A stretch of DNA of 64,000 nucleotides, taken from the NCBI GenBank assembly GCA_052326605.1, contig JBKQMB010000054.1, positions 1 through 64,000 on the forward strand. The letters are read 5' to 3'. The translations under genes and the position numbers were made by a program. Of the stretch, positions 1 through 9,457 are shown piece after piece (the first letter of the stretch is position 1; each line of letters opens with the position of its first letter). The notes under the pieces were generated by a model. It saw only the letters and a program-made list of their open reading frames with translations. It searched no databases and was not told the DNA's origin. Origin of the DNA: Bog-756 sp052326605 (lineage in GTDB: Bacteria; Actinomycetota; Acidimicrobiia; Acidimicrobiales; RAAP-2).

Positions 1-1
1 G

Positions 2-1489
2 CACCGGCGGGCCGAGTACGGCATCGCCGCCCACTGGGGCTACAAGGTGAACCCGACCCGGACCGAGCGCCCGGCGGCGACGACGTCCAAGGCCGGCAAG
101 GACGCCGGTGCGACGGCGACCAAGACCCGTTCGGACAAGTCCGGCGGCAAGGGGGCGACCAAGCCCGCCAAGTCCTCCCCGCCGGTCAACGGCAAGGACG
201 ACGGCAAGGACGGCAAGGTCGACGGCAAGGAGACGAAGGACGGAGCGAAGGCCACCACGAAGAAGGCCTCGGCGATCACCGCCGCCCAGCGGGCGGAGAT
301 GGCGGAGCGTGACCGTCGGGCCGAACTGGTGGCGCTGGCCAAGGAGACCTCCTCCACCACCGCCGAGGTCGAGTGGATGCAGCGGATCGTCGACTTCCAG
401 AACGAGACGACCGATCCCATCGAGTTCCTCGAGGCGCTCAAGCTCGACCTCGAGGAGGACGAGGTCTACGTCTTCACCCCCAAGGGCAAGGTCATCGCCC
501 TCACCGCCAACGCCACCCCGGTCGACTTCGCCTACAGCATCCACACCGAGGTGGGTCACCGCTGCATCGGAGCCAAGGTGAACGGGCGGCTGGTGCCCCT
601 CGACACCAAGCTCAACTCGGCCGACGCCGTGGAGATCTTCACCTCGAAGGCGCCGACAGCCGGACCGTCCCGTGACTGGCTGGGGATGGTCGCCTCGTCC
701 CGGGCCCGGACGAAGATCCGCCAGTGGTTCTCGCGGGAGCGCCGCGAGGACGCCATCGAGCTCGGCCGCGAGGAGCTGATCAAGGAGCTCCGCCGCGAGG
801 GCCTGCCGGTGCAGAAGCTGGCCTCCGAGCGCTCCCTTGCCGAGCTGGCCACCGCCATGAACTACGCCGACCTCGACGCCCTGCACGCGGCCATCGGCGA
901 CAACCGGATCTCGGCGCGGGCGGTTGCCCAGCGCGTGCTCCGTGATCTGCGCGGTGGGGTCTACGAGGAGCAGCTCCCGATCACCGCCCGCCGCCAGCCG
1001 ACCGCGGCCCGGCCCGGACGCGGCTCGGCGGTCGGTGTGTACGTCGAGGGCCTCGACGACCTGATGGTGCGGCTGTCGCGCTGCTGCACCCCGGTCCCCG
1101 GGGACGAGATCGTGGGCTTCGTGACCCGTGGACGTGGGGTGTCGGTCCACCGGGCCGACTGCGCCAATGCCGCCTCCCTGGCCAGCAGGTCACGCGAGCG
1201 GTTGATCGAGGTGGAGTGGGACCACAGGTCCTCGAGCGTCTTCGTGGCCACCATCGAGGTGGTGGCCATCGACCGGTCACGGCTGCTCACCGACGTGACC
1301 AAGGTGGTGTCCGAGCACCATCTGAACATCGTGAGCGCCAACACCCAGACCGACGCCGACCGGATCAGCCGGATGCGGTTCGACGTGGAGCTGGCCGACC
1401 CGGCCCACCTCGAATCGGTGCTCAACCTGATCCGGCACCTCGACGCGGTTTACGACGTCTACCGAATCCTCCCCGGCAAGAAGGACTGA
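2..1489 (+). CDS. rel: RelA/SpoT (p)ppGpp synthetase/hydrolase, 3' part
   Basis: The gene enters from the left edge; 495 residues are visible. The first codons read HRRAEYGIAAHWGYK, the end of the synthetase domain of long Rel enzymes, which make and hydrolyse the alarmone (p)ppGpp. Then comes a Lys/Asp/Gly/Thr-rich stretch of about 100 residues (nt 47-360), followed by the WMQRIVDFQNE helix, a TGS domain (about nt 458-650, with VFTPKGKVIAL and IHTEVGHRC), the helical region with PSRDWLGMV and KIRQWF, a CCTPVPGDEIVGF Cys segment (about nt 1080) and a C-terminal ACT domain (about nt 1241-1480). The GTG at 47 is internal and is not the start. hisS follows after 6 bp, so the two are probably cotranscribed. 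The Lys-rich stretch is longer than the usual linker at this point in the family. Confidence 0.93.
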   Translation, partial: HRRAEYGIAAHWGYKVNPTRTERPAATTSKAGKDAGATATKTRSDKSGGKGATKPAKSSPPVNGKDDGKDGKVDGKETKDGAKATTKKASAITAAQRAEMAERDRRAELVALAKETSSTTAEVEWMQRIVDFQNETTDPIEFLEALKLDLEEDEVYVFTPKGKVIALTANATPVDFAYSIHTEVGHRCIGAKVNGRLVPLDTKLNSADAVEIFTSKAPTAGPSRDWLGMVASSRARTKIRQWFSRERREDAIELGREELIKELRREGLPVQKLASERSLAELATAMNYADLDALHAAIGDNRISARAVAQRVLRDLRGGVYEEQLPITARRQPTAARPGRGSAVGVYVEGLDDLMVRLSRCCTPVPGDEIVGFVTRGRGVSVHRADCANAASLASRSRERLIEVEWDHRSSSVFVATIEVVAIDRSRLLTDVTKVVSEHHLNIVSANTQTDADRISRMRFDVELADPAHLESVLNLIRHLDAVYDVYRILPGKKD

Positions 1490-1495
1490 CCCCAG

Positions 1496-2806
1496 GTGTC
1501 CGACAGAACCATGGCGGCGCGCGCCCCGAGTGGCACCCACGACGTGCTGTGGCCGGAGTCAGCGCGATGGGAGGCACTGGTGGCCCGGTTCGCCTCCGGC
1601 GTCGAGCGGGCCGGCTACGGCCTGGCCCACACGCCCATCTTCGAGGACGTCAAGGTCTTCCGGCGGGGCATCGGCGAGGGCAGCGACGTGGTGGGCAAGG
1701 AGATGTACGAGTTCGAGGACCGCGGCGGGCGGACCCTGGCGCTGCGGCCGGAGGGAACAGCCCCCATGGTCCGGGCCTTCGTCCAACACCGGCCACCGCT
1801 GCCGTGGAAGGCGTGGTACGTCACGCCGGCCTTCCGGTACGAGCGTCCCCAGGCCGGCCGGTACCGGCAGCACCACCAACTGGGCGTCGAGGCCCTCGGG
1901 CCGGTCGACCCCGACCTCGACGTCGAGGTCATCGCCCTGGCCGACGGGTTCTTCCGCTCCCTCGGTCTGGCCGCGGTGGGCCTCCGGCTCAACTCGATGG
2001 GCGACGAGGTCTGCCGTCCGGCCTACCTCGACCTCCTCCGCTCCTATCTCCTCGAGCGCCGCGACCAGCTCTGTCCGGAGCACCGCGAGCGCCTCGAGGC
2101 CAACCCGCTCCGGGTCCTCGACTGCAAGAGGGAGGAGTGCCGCACCGCAACGGAGGGCGCGCCGAGCTTGTCCGACCACCTGTGCGACCCCTGCCGAGCC
2201 CACTTCGAGCGGGTCCGCCGGGGCCTGGACGCGCTGGGGGTTCCCTACGAGTTGGACCACCGGCTGGTCCGGGGTTTCGACTACTACACCCGAACCACCT
2301 TCGAGTTCTCGGCCGAGGCGCTGGAGTCGGCCCAGAACGGCATCGGCGGGGGAGGGCGCTACGACGGGTTGGTGGAGATGCTCGGCGGTCCGCCCACCCC
2401 GGGCATCGGCATCGGCATCGGCATCGAGCGGCTCCTCCTGGCATGCGATGCCGAAGGGGTGTTCCCGGTGGACCCGGTCGCCCTCGACGCCTTCGTGGTC
2501 GACGTGGTCGGCGGGGAGGCGGCCCGGGACATCACTGCCGCACTGCACCGGGCCGGGATCGGGGCCGACCGGGCCTACGACAACCGCTCGATGAAGGCCC
2601 AGTTGAAATCGGCGGACCGCTCCGGGGCCCGAATGGCCCTGATCGTGGGGCCCGACGAGTTCGCAGCGGGTACGGTGTCCCTCCGACCTCTGCGGGGCTC
2701 CGGCGACCAGCGCATCGTGCCGGCCGCCGAGGTGGTGGACGCGGTCCGTGCCGCAATCGGCGACCTCGGCTCCGAACCCCCGGCCCCTGTCCCCCCGTCC
2801 CCGTGA
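1496..2806 (+). CDS. hisS: Histidyl-tRNA synthetase
   Basis: Charges tRNA-His with histidine in the cytoplasm. The 436-residue product has the class II core: an N-terminal GTHDVLWPE segment, motif 2 with RYERPQAGRYRQHHQLGVE, the histidine-specific signatures LVRGFDYYTRTTFEF and GGGGRYDGL, motif 3 with PGIGIGIGIERLLL, and a C-terminal anticodon-binding domain. Length is normal for bacterial HisRS. The start is GTG at 1496; an in-frame ATG five codons later is an alternative. It lies 6 bp after rel and 28 bp before aspS, the rel-hisS-aspS neighbourhood common in Gram-positive bacteria. Confidence 0.96.
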   Translation: MSDRTMAARAPSGTHDVLWPESARWEALVARFASGVERAGYGLAHTPIFEDVKVFRRGIGEGSDVVGKEMYEFEDRGGRTLALRPEGTAPMVRAFVQHRPPLPWKAWYVTPAFRYERPQAGRYRQHHQLGVEALGPVDPDLDVEVIALADGFFRSLGLAAVGLRLNSMGDEVCRPAYLDLLRSYLLERRDQLCPEHRERLEANPLRVLDCKREECRTATEGAPSLSDHLCDPCRAHFERVRRGLDALGVPYELDHRLVRGFDYYTRTTFEFSAEALESAQNGIGGGGRYDGLVEMLGGPPTPGIGIGIGIERLLLACDAEGVFPVDPVALDAFVVDVVGGEAARDITAALHRAGIGADRAYDNRSMKAQLKSADRSGARMALIVGPDEFAAGTVSLRPLRGSGDQRIVPAAEVVDAVRAAIGDLGSEPPAPVPPSP

Positions 2807-2834
2807 TCGCGCCACACCCCCGAAAGGATCATCA

Positions 2835-4634
2835 TTGACCGTTCCCCCCACACCCACGGGCGCCACCTCCATGCGCACCCACCTGTGCGGAACCTTGCGC
2901 GCCGCCGACATCGGGTCCACGGTGACGGTGTGCGGATGGGTGGCCAAGCGCCGCGAGCACGGTGAGCACCTCGCCTTCATCGACCTGAGGGACCACACCG
3001 GTATCGTCCAGTGCGTGATCCCCGGAACGGTCGACGTCCGCAGCGAGTACGTCATCTCCGTGCACGGTGCGGTCCGAGCCAGGCCGGAGGGAACGGTGAA
3101 CCCTGATCTCCCGACCGGCGAGGTGGAGATCGGCGACTGCACCGTCACCGTCCTGAACAGCGCGAAACCTCCGCCGTTCGCCATCGACGATCGGGTCGAG
3201 GTCGACGAGGGAATCCGCCTCAAGCACCGCTTCGTGGATCTCCGTCGGCCCCGGATGCAGGCGAATCTGCGCATCCGGGCCATGGTCAACCACACCCTGC
3301 GGACGGCCATGGACCGCCAGGGGTTCGTCGAGGTGGAGACCCCGTTGCTGTGGGCGCCCACGCCCGAGGGTGCCCGCGAGTTCGCCGTGCCCAGCCGGCT
3401 CCATCCCGGGTCGTGCTACGTGCTGCCCCAGAGCCCGCAGCTGGCCAAGCAGCTCCTGATGGTGGCCGGTGTCGACCGCTACTACCAGATCGCCCGGTGC
3501 CTGCGCGACGAGGACCTGCGCACCGACCGGCAGTTCGAGTTCTCCCAGTTGGACGTGGAGGCCTCCTTCGTGACCCAGGAGGACATCCTGGGGTTCGTGT
3601 CCGAGGCAGTCCTCGACGCCGCCGAGGCCGTGACCGACGAGCGCCCGGAGCCGGTGCCCCGGATGACCTGGGCCGAGGCCATCGACCGGTACGGGACCGA
3701 CAAGCCGGACACCCGGTTCGGCATGGAGTTGATCGACCTGTCCGCGGTCTTCGACGGCACCGAGGTGAAGGCGTTCGGCGCATCGTGCGTCAAGGCGATC
3801 GTGCTCGAGGGCGGGGGCACCCTCACCCGTTCGAAACTCGACGGGCTCACCGACCGGGCCAAGGGACTCGGGGCCAAGGGGCTGGCCTGGTTCCGGGTGG
3901 CCGCGGCCGAGGGGGCAGACAGGGCAGAGGGGGTCGGGTCGGACGGGCCTTCGCCGGTCCTCGACTCACCGCTCGACCGGTTCCTCTCCGACGGCGAGCG
4001 TGTCGGCCTGCTGTCCGCCACCGGCGCCGGCGCGGGCGACCTGATCCTGGTGGTCGCCGACGAGTACCGCACCGCATGCACCGTGCTCGGCCACTTGCGC
4101 CTCGAGGTGGGGGGGCGCCCGGTCAGCGAGGGCCCCTACCGCTATCTGTGGGTGGTGGACTTCCCGATGTTCGACGGCGTCGACGAGGCGGGCCATCCCA
4201 TCGCCGCCCACCATCCCTTCACCATGCCCCACCCCGACGACCTGGAGCGCCTTGAGTCGGATCCGGCGTCGGTGCGTAGCCAAGCCTACGACCTGGTCCT
4301 CAACGGCTGGGAGCTCGGATCCGGCAGCGTCCGTATCCACCGGGCCGACATCCAGAGCCGGGTCTTCGCCGTCCTGGGGATCGACGAGGACGAAGCCATG
4401 TCCCGGTTCGGCTTCCTTCTCGGGGCCTTCCGCTTCGGTGCACCGCCCCACGCCGGGTTCGCCGTGGGCATCGACCGGCTGGCGGCCATCTTCGCCGGCG
4501 AGGACAACATCCGCGAGGTGATCGCCTTCCCGAAGACGCAGTCGGGATCGGACCCGATGACCGGTGCCCCCAAGGCGCTGGCACCGGGGCTCCTGGGCGA
4601 GCTCGGCCTCCAAGTGATACCCCCGCGGGACTGA
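2835..4634 (+). CDS. aspS: Aspartyl-tRNA synthetase
   Basis: Charges tRNA-Asp; from sequence alone I cannot say whether it also charges tRNA-Asn. The 599-residue protein has an N-terminal OB-fold anticodon-binding domain (CGWVAKRREHGEHLAFIDLR), class II motif 1 region with TPEGAREFAVPSRLHPG and LPQSPQLAKQLLM, motif 2 RDEDLRTDRQFEFSQLDVE, a bacterial GAD-type insertion, and motif 3 GFAVGIDRLAAIFAGEDNIR. I chose the TTG at 2835 because a GAAAGG ribosome-binding site lies 7 bp upstream (2822-2827); ATG at 2871 is the alternative. Extending the frame further upstream would overlap hisS and adds no family sequence. Confidence 0.95.
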   Translation: MTVPPTPTGATSMRTHLCGTLRAADIGSTVTVCGWVAKRREHGEHLAFIDLRDHTGIVQCVIPGTVDVRSEYVISVHGAVRARPEGTVNPDLPTGEVEIGDCTVTVLNSAKPPPFAIDDRVEVDEGIRLKHRFVDLRRPRMQANLRIRAMVNHTLRTAMDRQGFVEVETPLLWAPTPEGAREFAVPSRLHPGSCYVLPQSPQLAKQLLMVAGVDRYYQIARCLRDEDLRTDRQFEFSQLDVEASFVTQEDILGFVSEAVLDAAEAVTDERPEPVPRMTWAEAIDRYGTDKPDTRFGMELIDLSAVFDGTEVKAFGASCVKAIVLEGGGTLTRSKLDGLTDRAKGLGAKGLAWFRVAAAEGADRAEGVGSDGPSPVLDSPLDRFLSDGERVGLLSATGAGAGDLILVVADEYRTACTVLGHLRLEVGGRPVSEGPYRYLWVVDFPMFDGVDEAGHPIAAHHPFTMPHPDDLERLESDPASVRSQAYDLVLNGWELGSGSVRIHRADIQSRVFAVLGIDEDEAMSRFGFLLGAFRFGAPPHAGFAVGIDRLAAIFAGEDNIREVIAFPKTQSGSDPMTGAPKALAPGLLGELGLQVIPPRD

Positions 4635-4644
4635 GGGGACCTCC

Positions 4645-6042
4645 GTGGCCGGTGACGACCTCTTCTCCGGCGCTGCTCAAGAGCGCCTGGCCACCAGGGC
4701 CCCTCTGGCGGCCCGCCTCCGTCCCCACACCCTGGACGAGATCATCGGGCAGGAGCATCTGGTTGGCCCGGGTGCCCCTCTGCGGGCCCTGATCGAGTCC
4801 GACCGGCTCACCTCGGCCATCCTGTGGGGACCCCCCGGAACCGGCAAGACCACGCTGGCCTCGGTGGTGGCGACAGCCACGGCCAAACAGTTCGTGCCGA
4901 TGTCGGCGGTCACCGCCGGCGTCAGGGACGTGCGGGAGGTGGTCGAAGGCGCCCGCCGGCTGCTGGGCGAGCAGGGGAGGGGGACTATTCTCTTCCTGGA
5001 CGAGGTGCACCGGTTCAACCGGGCGCAACAGGACGCACTGCTCCCCTCGGTGGAGGAGGGGCTGCTGGTCTTCATCGGTGCGACCACCGAGAACCCCTTC
5101 TTCGAGGTCAACGCCCCCTTGTTGTCCCGGTCGACCTTGTGGCGGCTCGAACCCCTGTCCGGCGACGAGTTGCGGGAGGTGGTGGCACGGGGACTGGCGG
5201 CCGAGGGAGCCGCCGCCGAGCCCGACGCCGTCACCGCCCTGGTCGGACTGGCCGATGGCGATGCCCGAGCGGTGCTGACCACCCTGGAGGTCGCCCTGGC
5301 CCTCGCCGGAACCCGTCCGGTCACCCTCGAGGACGTCGAGCGGGCGCGCCACACCCGCCTGCAGCACTACGGGGACGAGGGCCACTACGACCAGGTCAGC
5401 GCGTTCATCAAGTCGGTGCGCGGTTCCGACCCCGATGCAGGCCTCTACTGGCTGGCCCGGATGCTCGAGGCGGGGGAGGACGCTCGGTTCATCGCCCGCC
5501 GGTTGGTCATCCTGGCCAGCGAGGACATCGGGGAGGCCGACCCGCTTGCCCTGGTAGTGGCCGACGCTGCCGCCCGGGCCGTCGAGTTCGTCGGATTGCC
5601 GGAGGCGCAGCTGAACCTGGCCCAGGCCGTGGTCCATCTGGCCTGCGCCCCCAAGTCGAACCGGGTCACCGTGGCCCTGGGCCGGGCCCAGCACGATGTC
5701 CGCCAGGGCCCGAGGGGGGACGTCCCCACCCACCTGAGGGATGCGCACTACAAAAGCGCGGCCTCCATCGGGCACGGGGAGGGCTACGTCTACCCGCACG
5801 ACCAGCCCGGTGCGTGGGCGGACCAGCAGTACCGCCCGGCCGAGCTGTCGGGCAACCGCTACTACGAACCGAGTGACCGTGGGCACGAGGCAGTGGTGGC
5901 CGAGCGCTTGCGGCGCCGGCGGAGCGGCGACGCCGACAGCGTCGGTGGCGGCGAAGGGGGCGGTGGTGGTGACGGTGGTGGTCGCGGTGGTGACGGGAGC
6001 GGTGGTGACGGCGATGGGGCCGACCCATCCCCTGCACCATGA
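4645..6042 (+). CDS. rarA: Replication-associated recombination protein RarA (MgsA-type AAA ATPase)
   Basis: Clamp-loader-like AAA+ ATPase that acts at stalled replication forks. Of 465 residues the core shows the Walker A GPPGTGKTTLASVVA, Walker B TILFLDEVHRFNRAQQDALL, sensor segment GATTENPFFEVNAPLLSR, and the C-terminal RarA region with SEDIGEADPLAL and HGEGYVYPHDQPGAW. The last 40 or so residues are a Gly/Asp-rich low-complexity tail (about nt 5940-6030), not part of the family fold. The start is GTG 10 bp after aspS. The stop codon overlaps the start of the following sedolisin gene. Confidence 0.94.
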   Translation: MAGDDLFSGAAQERLATRAPLAARLRPHTLDEIIGQEHLVGPGAPLRALIESDRLTSAILWGPPGTGKTTLASVVATATAKQFVPMSAVTAGVRDVREVVEGARRLLGEQGRGTILFLDEVHRFNRAQQDALLPSVEEGLLVFIGATTENPFFEVNAPLLSRSTLWRLEPLSGDELREVVARGLAAEGAAAEPDAVTALVGLADGDARAVLTTLEVALALAGTRPVTLEDVERARHTRLQHYGDEGHYDQVSAFIKSVRGSDPDAGLYWLARMLEAGEDARFIARRLVILASEDIGEADPLALVVADAAARAVEFVGLPEAQLNLAQAVVHLACAPKSNRVTVALGRAQHDVRQGPRGDVPTHLRDAHYKSAASIGHGEGYVYPHDQPGAWADQQYRPAELSGNRYYEPSDRGHEAVVAERLRRRRSGDADSVGGGEGGGGGDGGGRGGDGSGGDGDGADPSPAP

Positions 6043-9000
6043 TGAGCGAAACTGACGTTATGAAGAGTCCCGAGCCGGCCTGCCCGGCCGGCCCGGAGAC
6101 CTCGGCCGCCCGTGCCACGCCACGCGATTCCAACTTCGGCGGCGTCCGGTTCCGGCTCCGGCGGGCGATGGGCAAACCGCTGACGCGACCCGTGCTGTCG
6201 ATGGCCGGGGTGGTCCTGGTGGTCGCAGCCTCGATCGGACTCGCCACCGGCGGTGGTGCGGTCGAGGCCGGCGCAGCGCAGCCGATGAGCACTCCGGGTG
6301 GTGCGGGGGAAGTGCCGCTGACCGGCTCGGCGGTCGGCCTTCCCGCCGGCGCGCAGGTCACCAGTGCCACGAGCTCCACCGCCACGGTGACAGCCGATGT
6401 CTCCCTCAAGCCACGCGACCCGGCGGCCCTCGAGGCGTTCGTCCACGCGGTGTCCACCCCCGGATCTACGCAGTACGGCCACTATCTGGCCCGCGGGCAG
6501 TTCGGACCCGAGTTCGGCCCGACCCCGGCCACAGTCACCAGCACCCGTGCCTGGCTGGCCTCGTCCGGCCTCCGGGTGGGTGCCACCTCGTCGGACGGGC
6601 TGCTGATTCCGGTGTCGGGGACCGCTTCGCAGATCGAATCCGCCTTCGGTGTCCCGCTGGAGAACACCAGACTCGCCGGCGGCCGGATGGCCCGCTTCGG
6701 GACCGCCGAGCCCCGGGTGCCGGCCGCGTTGGCCGACAGCGTCGGAGGAGTCCTGGGCCTCTCCACGGTGACCGAGGCCCATCCCCAGCTTGTAGCCGGC
6801 CAGGCGTTGGCTGGAGGCGGGTCTGCTGGTGGCACCTCAACTGCCGGCTCCACGTCCGCGGGCAGTGCCGGGCCACACGCGGCTGCCGTCGCCCATGTCG
6901 GGCCGACGGCGTGTTCTGCGGCAAGTGGCGCAGCCGGGGCCAATGGCTGGACCGCCGATCAGCTGGCTTCGGCCTACGGGTTCGACACGCTCTACGGCCA
7001 GGGCCGTGTCGGTGCGGGCCAGACCGTGGGCATCTACGAGCTGGAGCCGTTCACGCCTAGCGACATCCAGGCTTTCGAGACCTGCTACGGGATCAATGTG
7101 CCGGTGTCCACGGTGCCGGTGGACGGCGGGGCCGGTACCGTCCCCCAGTCGGGCGAGGCCGCCCTCGACATCGAAATGGTGGCCGGGCTGGCGCCCTCCT
7201 CGTCGATCATTGTCTACGACGGTCCGAACGACAGCGGAAGTGGGCCGGGCAGTGGTCCGTACGACACCTATGCGCGGATGGTCGACGACGACACGGCCAA
7301 GGTGCTCACCTCCAGTTGGGGGGAGTGTGAGGGGGCCAGTGGCATCAGCCTGGCCGAGCAGCAGTTGGAGGCTACGTTGTTCACCCAGGCGGCGGCCCAG
7401 GACCAGACGGTCTTCGCCGCGTCCGGCGACTCCGGTTCCACCGACTGCTACGACCTGTCGGGCGGGGTTACCGATAAGACGCTCTCGGTCGACGACCCTG
7501 CCGACCAGCCCTATGTGACCGGGGTCGGGGGAACCTCGCTCACCAGCATCTCGACGCCGTCGCCCACCGAGTCGGTCTGGAACGACGGGCCGAACGGAGG
7601 CGCCGGCGGTGGGGGGGTATCAGCGGACTTCGTGGCGCCGAGTTGGCAAAGGATCCCCGAGGCACAGAACAGTTTCACGTCGGACACCTGCGGCGGTCCC
7701 TCTCCCGGCACAGGCACGCAGCAGTGCCGCGAGGTTCCCGACGTCTCGGCCTCGGCCGACGCCAGCCACGGCGCCATGATCTATGTCGGGGGAGAGTGGA
7801 GACCCTACGGAGGAACGAGCACGGCGGCACCGGTGTGGGCGGCGCTCACCACCGTGATCAAGCAGGGGTGTGCCACCCCGGCCGGATTCCTCAACCCGAC
7901 GCTCTACGCGGCCGGGGCCGGTGGCTCTCCGCCGTTCAACGACATCACCAACGGCAACAACGACCTGTTCGCATCAACTCCGCCCGACTATCCGGCGACC
8001 TCCGGCTACGATCTGGCCTCGGGATGGGGAACGCCCAAAGCCGCTGCCCTGCTCGGCACCCTGACCGGCTCGCCGGCCGGCTGCCCGGCGGTCACCTGGC
8101 TCAGTGCCAATTCGGGGCCGGCCACCGGTGGCAGCACCGTGGTGATCGTCGGCGACGGGTTCGGGTCGACCACCCCCACGGTCCACTTCGGAGGGGCGGC
8201 AGCCGCCGTCCTCTCCTCGACTCCCACCTCGGTCACCGTGCGCACCCCGGACGTGACCTACGGACAGCAGACCGGCGTGACCGTCACCGTCTCCGCCGGT
8301 CCCGCCGCCGGAACCAGTGCCACCGTTCCGGCCGGCGAGTACACCTTTGTCTCCCCGCAGATCACCGGCATCGTGCCGGGCAAGGGGCCCACCTCCGGCG
8401 GGGGGACGGTCATCGTCAACGGCTCGGACTTCTCCGGGGCCACGTCGGTGAGGTTCGGATCGTCCGGGGCGTCGTTCCGGGTGACCTCGGATACCTCGCT
8501 GGTGGCCCAGGTGCCGCCCGGCCCGGCCGGGGGGGCCACGGTGGAGGTGGTCGTGCAGAGCCCCGACGGAACCAGCCCGTCGGTGGCGTCGGACCGGTAT
8601 CTCTACGCGCTTCCGGGCTACTGGTTGGTGGCCTCCGACGGAGGCATCTTCGCCCTCGGGCACGCCGGCTTCTACGGATCGGCCGGCGGAACGGCCCTCA
8701 ACGAGCCGGTCGTCGGCATGGCAGCTGCCCCCGATGACAGCGGTAACTGGCTGGTGGCCTCCGACGGCGGTGTGTTCTCCTACGGGAACGCCGGCTTCTA
8801 CGGGTCCACCGGCGCACTGCGACTGAACAAGCCGGTGGTGGGCATGGCCGCCACCCCGGACGGCGGCGGCTACTGGCTGGTGGCCTCCGACGGCGGCATC
8901 TTCGCCTTCGGCGACGCCGGGTTCTACGGGTCCACCGGCACACTGCGACTGAACAAGCCGGTGGTGGGCATGGCCGCAACCCCGGACGGCGGCGGCTACT

Positions 9001-9362
9001 GGCTGGTGGCCTCCGACGGCGGCATCTTCGCCTTCGGCGATGCCGGGTTCTACGGGTCGACCGGCGCACTGCGATTGAACAAGCCGGTGGTCGGGATGGC
9101 CGCCGTTCCCGACGGCGGCGGTTACTGGCTGGTGGCCTCCGATGGCGGCATCTTCGCCCTCGGCGATGCCGGCTTCTACGGGTCGACCGGCGCGCTCAGA
9201 CTGAACAAGCCGGTGGTCGGCATGGCATCCTCCCTCTCCGGCAACGGCTACTGGCTGGTGGCCTCGGATGGCGGCATCTTCGCCCTCGGCGACGCCGGGT
9301 TCTACGGCTCGGCCGGCAGTTTGCCGTTGACCCGGCCGGTGGTGGGGATGGCCGGGACCTGA
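6039..9362 (+). CDS. Secreted sedolisin-type (S53) peptidase with IPT/TIG domains and C-terminal repeats
   Basis: A probable extracellular acid serine-carboxyl peptidase of 1107 residues. In order: a basic N-terminus and a hydrophobic stretch near residues 50-70 (VLVVAASIGLATGGG) that suits a late signal or anchor; a pro-kumamolisin activation domain (about 105-250); the S53 catalytic domain with Glu373 and Asp377 (SGEAALDIE), the oxyanion Asp464 (AASGDSGSTDC) and Ser594 in YGGTSTAAP; two IPT/TIG Ig-like domains (about nt 8090-8350 and 8360-8610); and six 42-residue repeats (see the separate entry). The start ATG at 6039 overlaps the rarA stop; the ATGs at 6042 and 6060 are alternatives. Catalytic residues are assigned by pattern against kumamolisin. 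The target substrate is unknown. Confidence 0.9.
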   Translation: MMSETDVMKSPEPACPAGPETSAARATPRDSNFGGVRFRLRRAMGKPLTRPVLSMAGVVLVVAASIGLATGGGAVEAGAAQPMSTPGGAGEVPLTGSAVGLPAGAQVTSATSSTATVTADVSLKPRDPAALEAFVHAVSTPGSTQYGHYLARGQFGPEFGPTPATVTSTRAWLASSGLRVGATSSDGLLIPVSGTASQIESAFGVPLENTRLAGGRMARFGTAEPRVPAALADSVGGVLGLSTVTEAHPQLVAGQALAGGGSAGGTSTAGSTSAGSAGPHAAAVAHVGPTACSAASGAAGANGWTADQLASAYGFDTLYGQGRVGAGQTVGIYELEPFTPSDIQAFETCYGINVPVSTVPVDGGAGTVPQSGEAALDIEMVAGLAPSSSIIVYDGPNDSGSGPGSGPYDTYARMVDDDTAKVLTSSWGECEGASGISLAEQQLEATLFTQAAAQDQTVFAASGDSGSTDCYDLSGGVTDKTLSVDDPADQPYVTGVGGTSLTSISTPSPTESVWNDGPNGGAGGGGVSADFVAPSWQRIPEAQNSFTSDTCGGPSPGTGTQQCREVPDVSASADASHGAMIYVGGEWRPYGGTSTAAPVWAALTTVIKQGCATPAGFLNPTLYAAGAGGSPPFNDITNGNNDLFASTPPDYPATSGYDLASGWGTPKAAALLGTLTGSPAGCPAVTWLSANSGPATGGSTVVIVGDGFGSTTPTVHFGGAAAAVLSSTPTSVTVRTPDVTYGQQTGVTVTVSAGPAAGTSATVPAGEYTFVSPQITGIVPGKGPTSGGGTVIVNGSDFSGATSVRFGSSGASFRVTSDTSLVAQVPPGPAGGATVEVVVQSPDGTSPSVASDRYLYALPGYWLVASDGGIFALGHAGFYGSAGGTALNEPVVGMAAAPDDSGNWLVASDGGVFSYGNAGFYGSTGALRLNKPVVGMAATPDGGGYWLVASDGGIFAFGDAGFYGSTGTLRLNKPVVGMAATPDGGGYWLVASDGGIFAFGDAGFYGSTGALRLNKPVVGMAAVPDGGGYWLVASDGGIFALGDAGFYGSTGALRLNKPVVGMASSLSGNGYWLVASDGGIFALGDAGFYGSAGSLPLTRPVVGMAGT
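8616..9359 (+). repeat. Six tandem 126-bp coding repeats in the sedolisin C-terminus
   Basis: Six consecutive units, each 42 codons, begin with G-Y/N-WLVASDGG and contain an AGFYGS and a PVVGMA segment. Unit boundaries fall at 8616, 8742, 8868, 8994, 9120 and 9246; the last unit is cut short by the stop codon. Units 2 to 5 are close to identical at the DNA level, which suggests recent duplication or gene conversion. The regular short Gly/aromatic pattern resembles a beta-propeller-like or cell-surface binding module, but that is an inference. Confidence 0.9.
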
Positions 9363-9457
9363 TCGGCGGGGGGACCGGCACCGCCGGAGCGATCGGGTGG
9401 TACCGGCTTTCCCACCCACGCCGGGCAGCGGGGCTGCACGATCTAAGCTGATTGATC

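Noticed and set aside
1216..2838. 540-codon open frame over hisS in another frame
   Set aside because: Arg/Pro/Gly-rich shadow translation of a GC-rich gene; hisS in the other frame has all family motifs.
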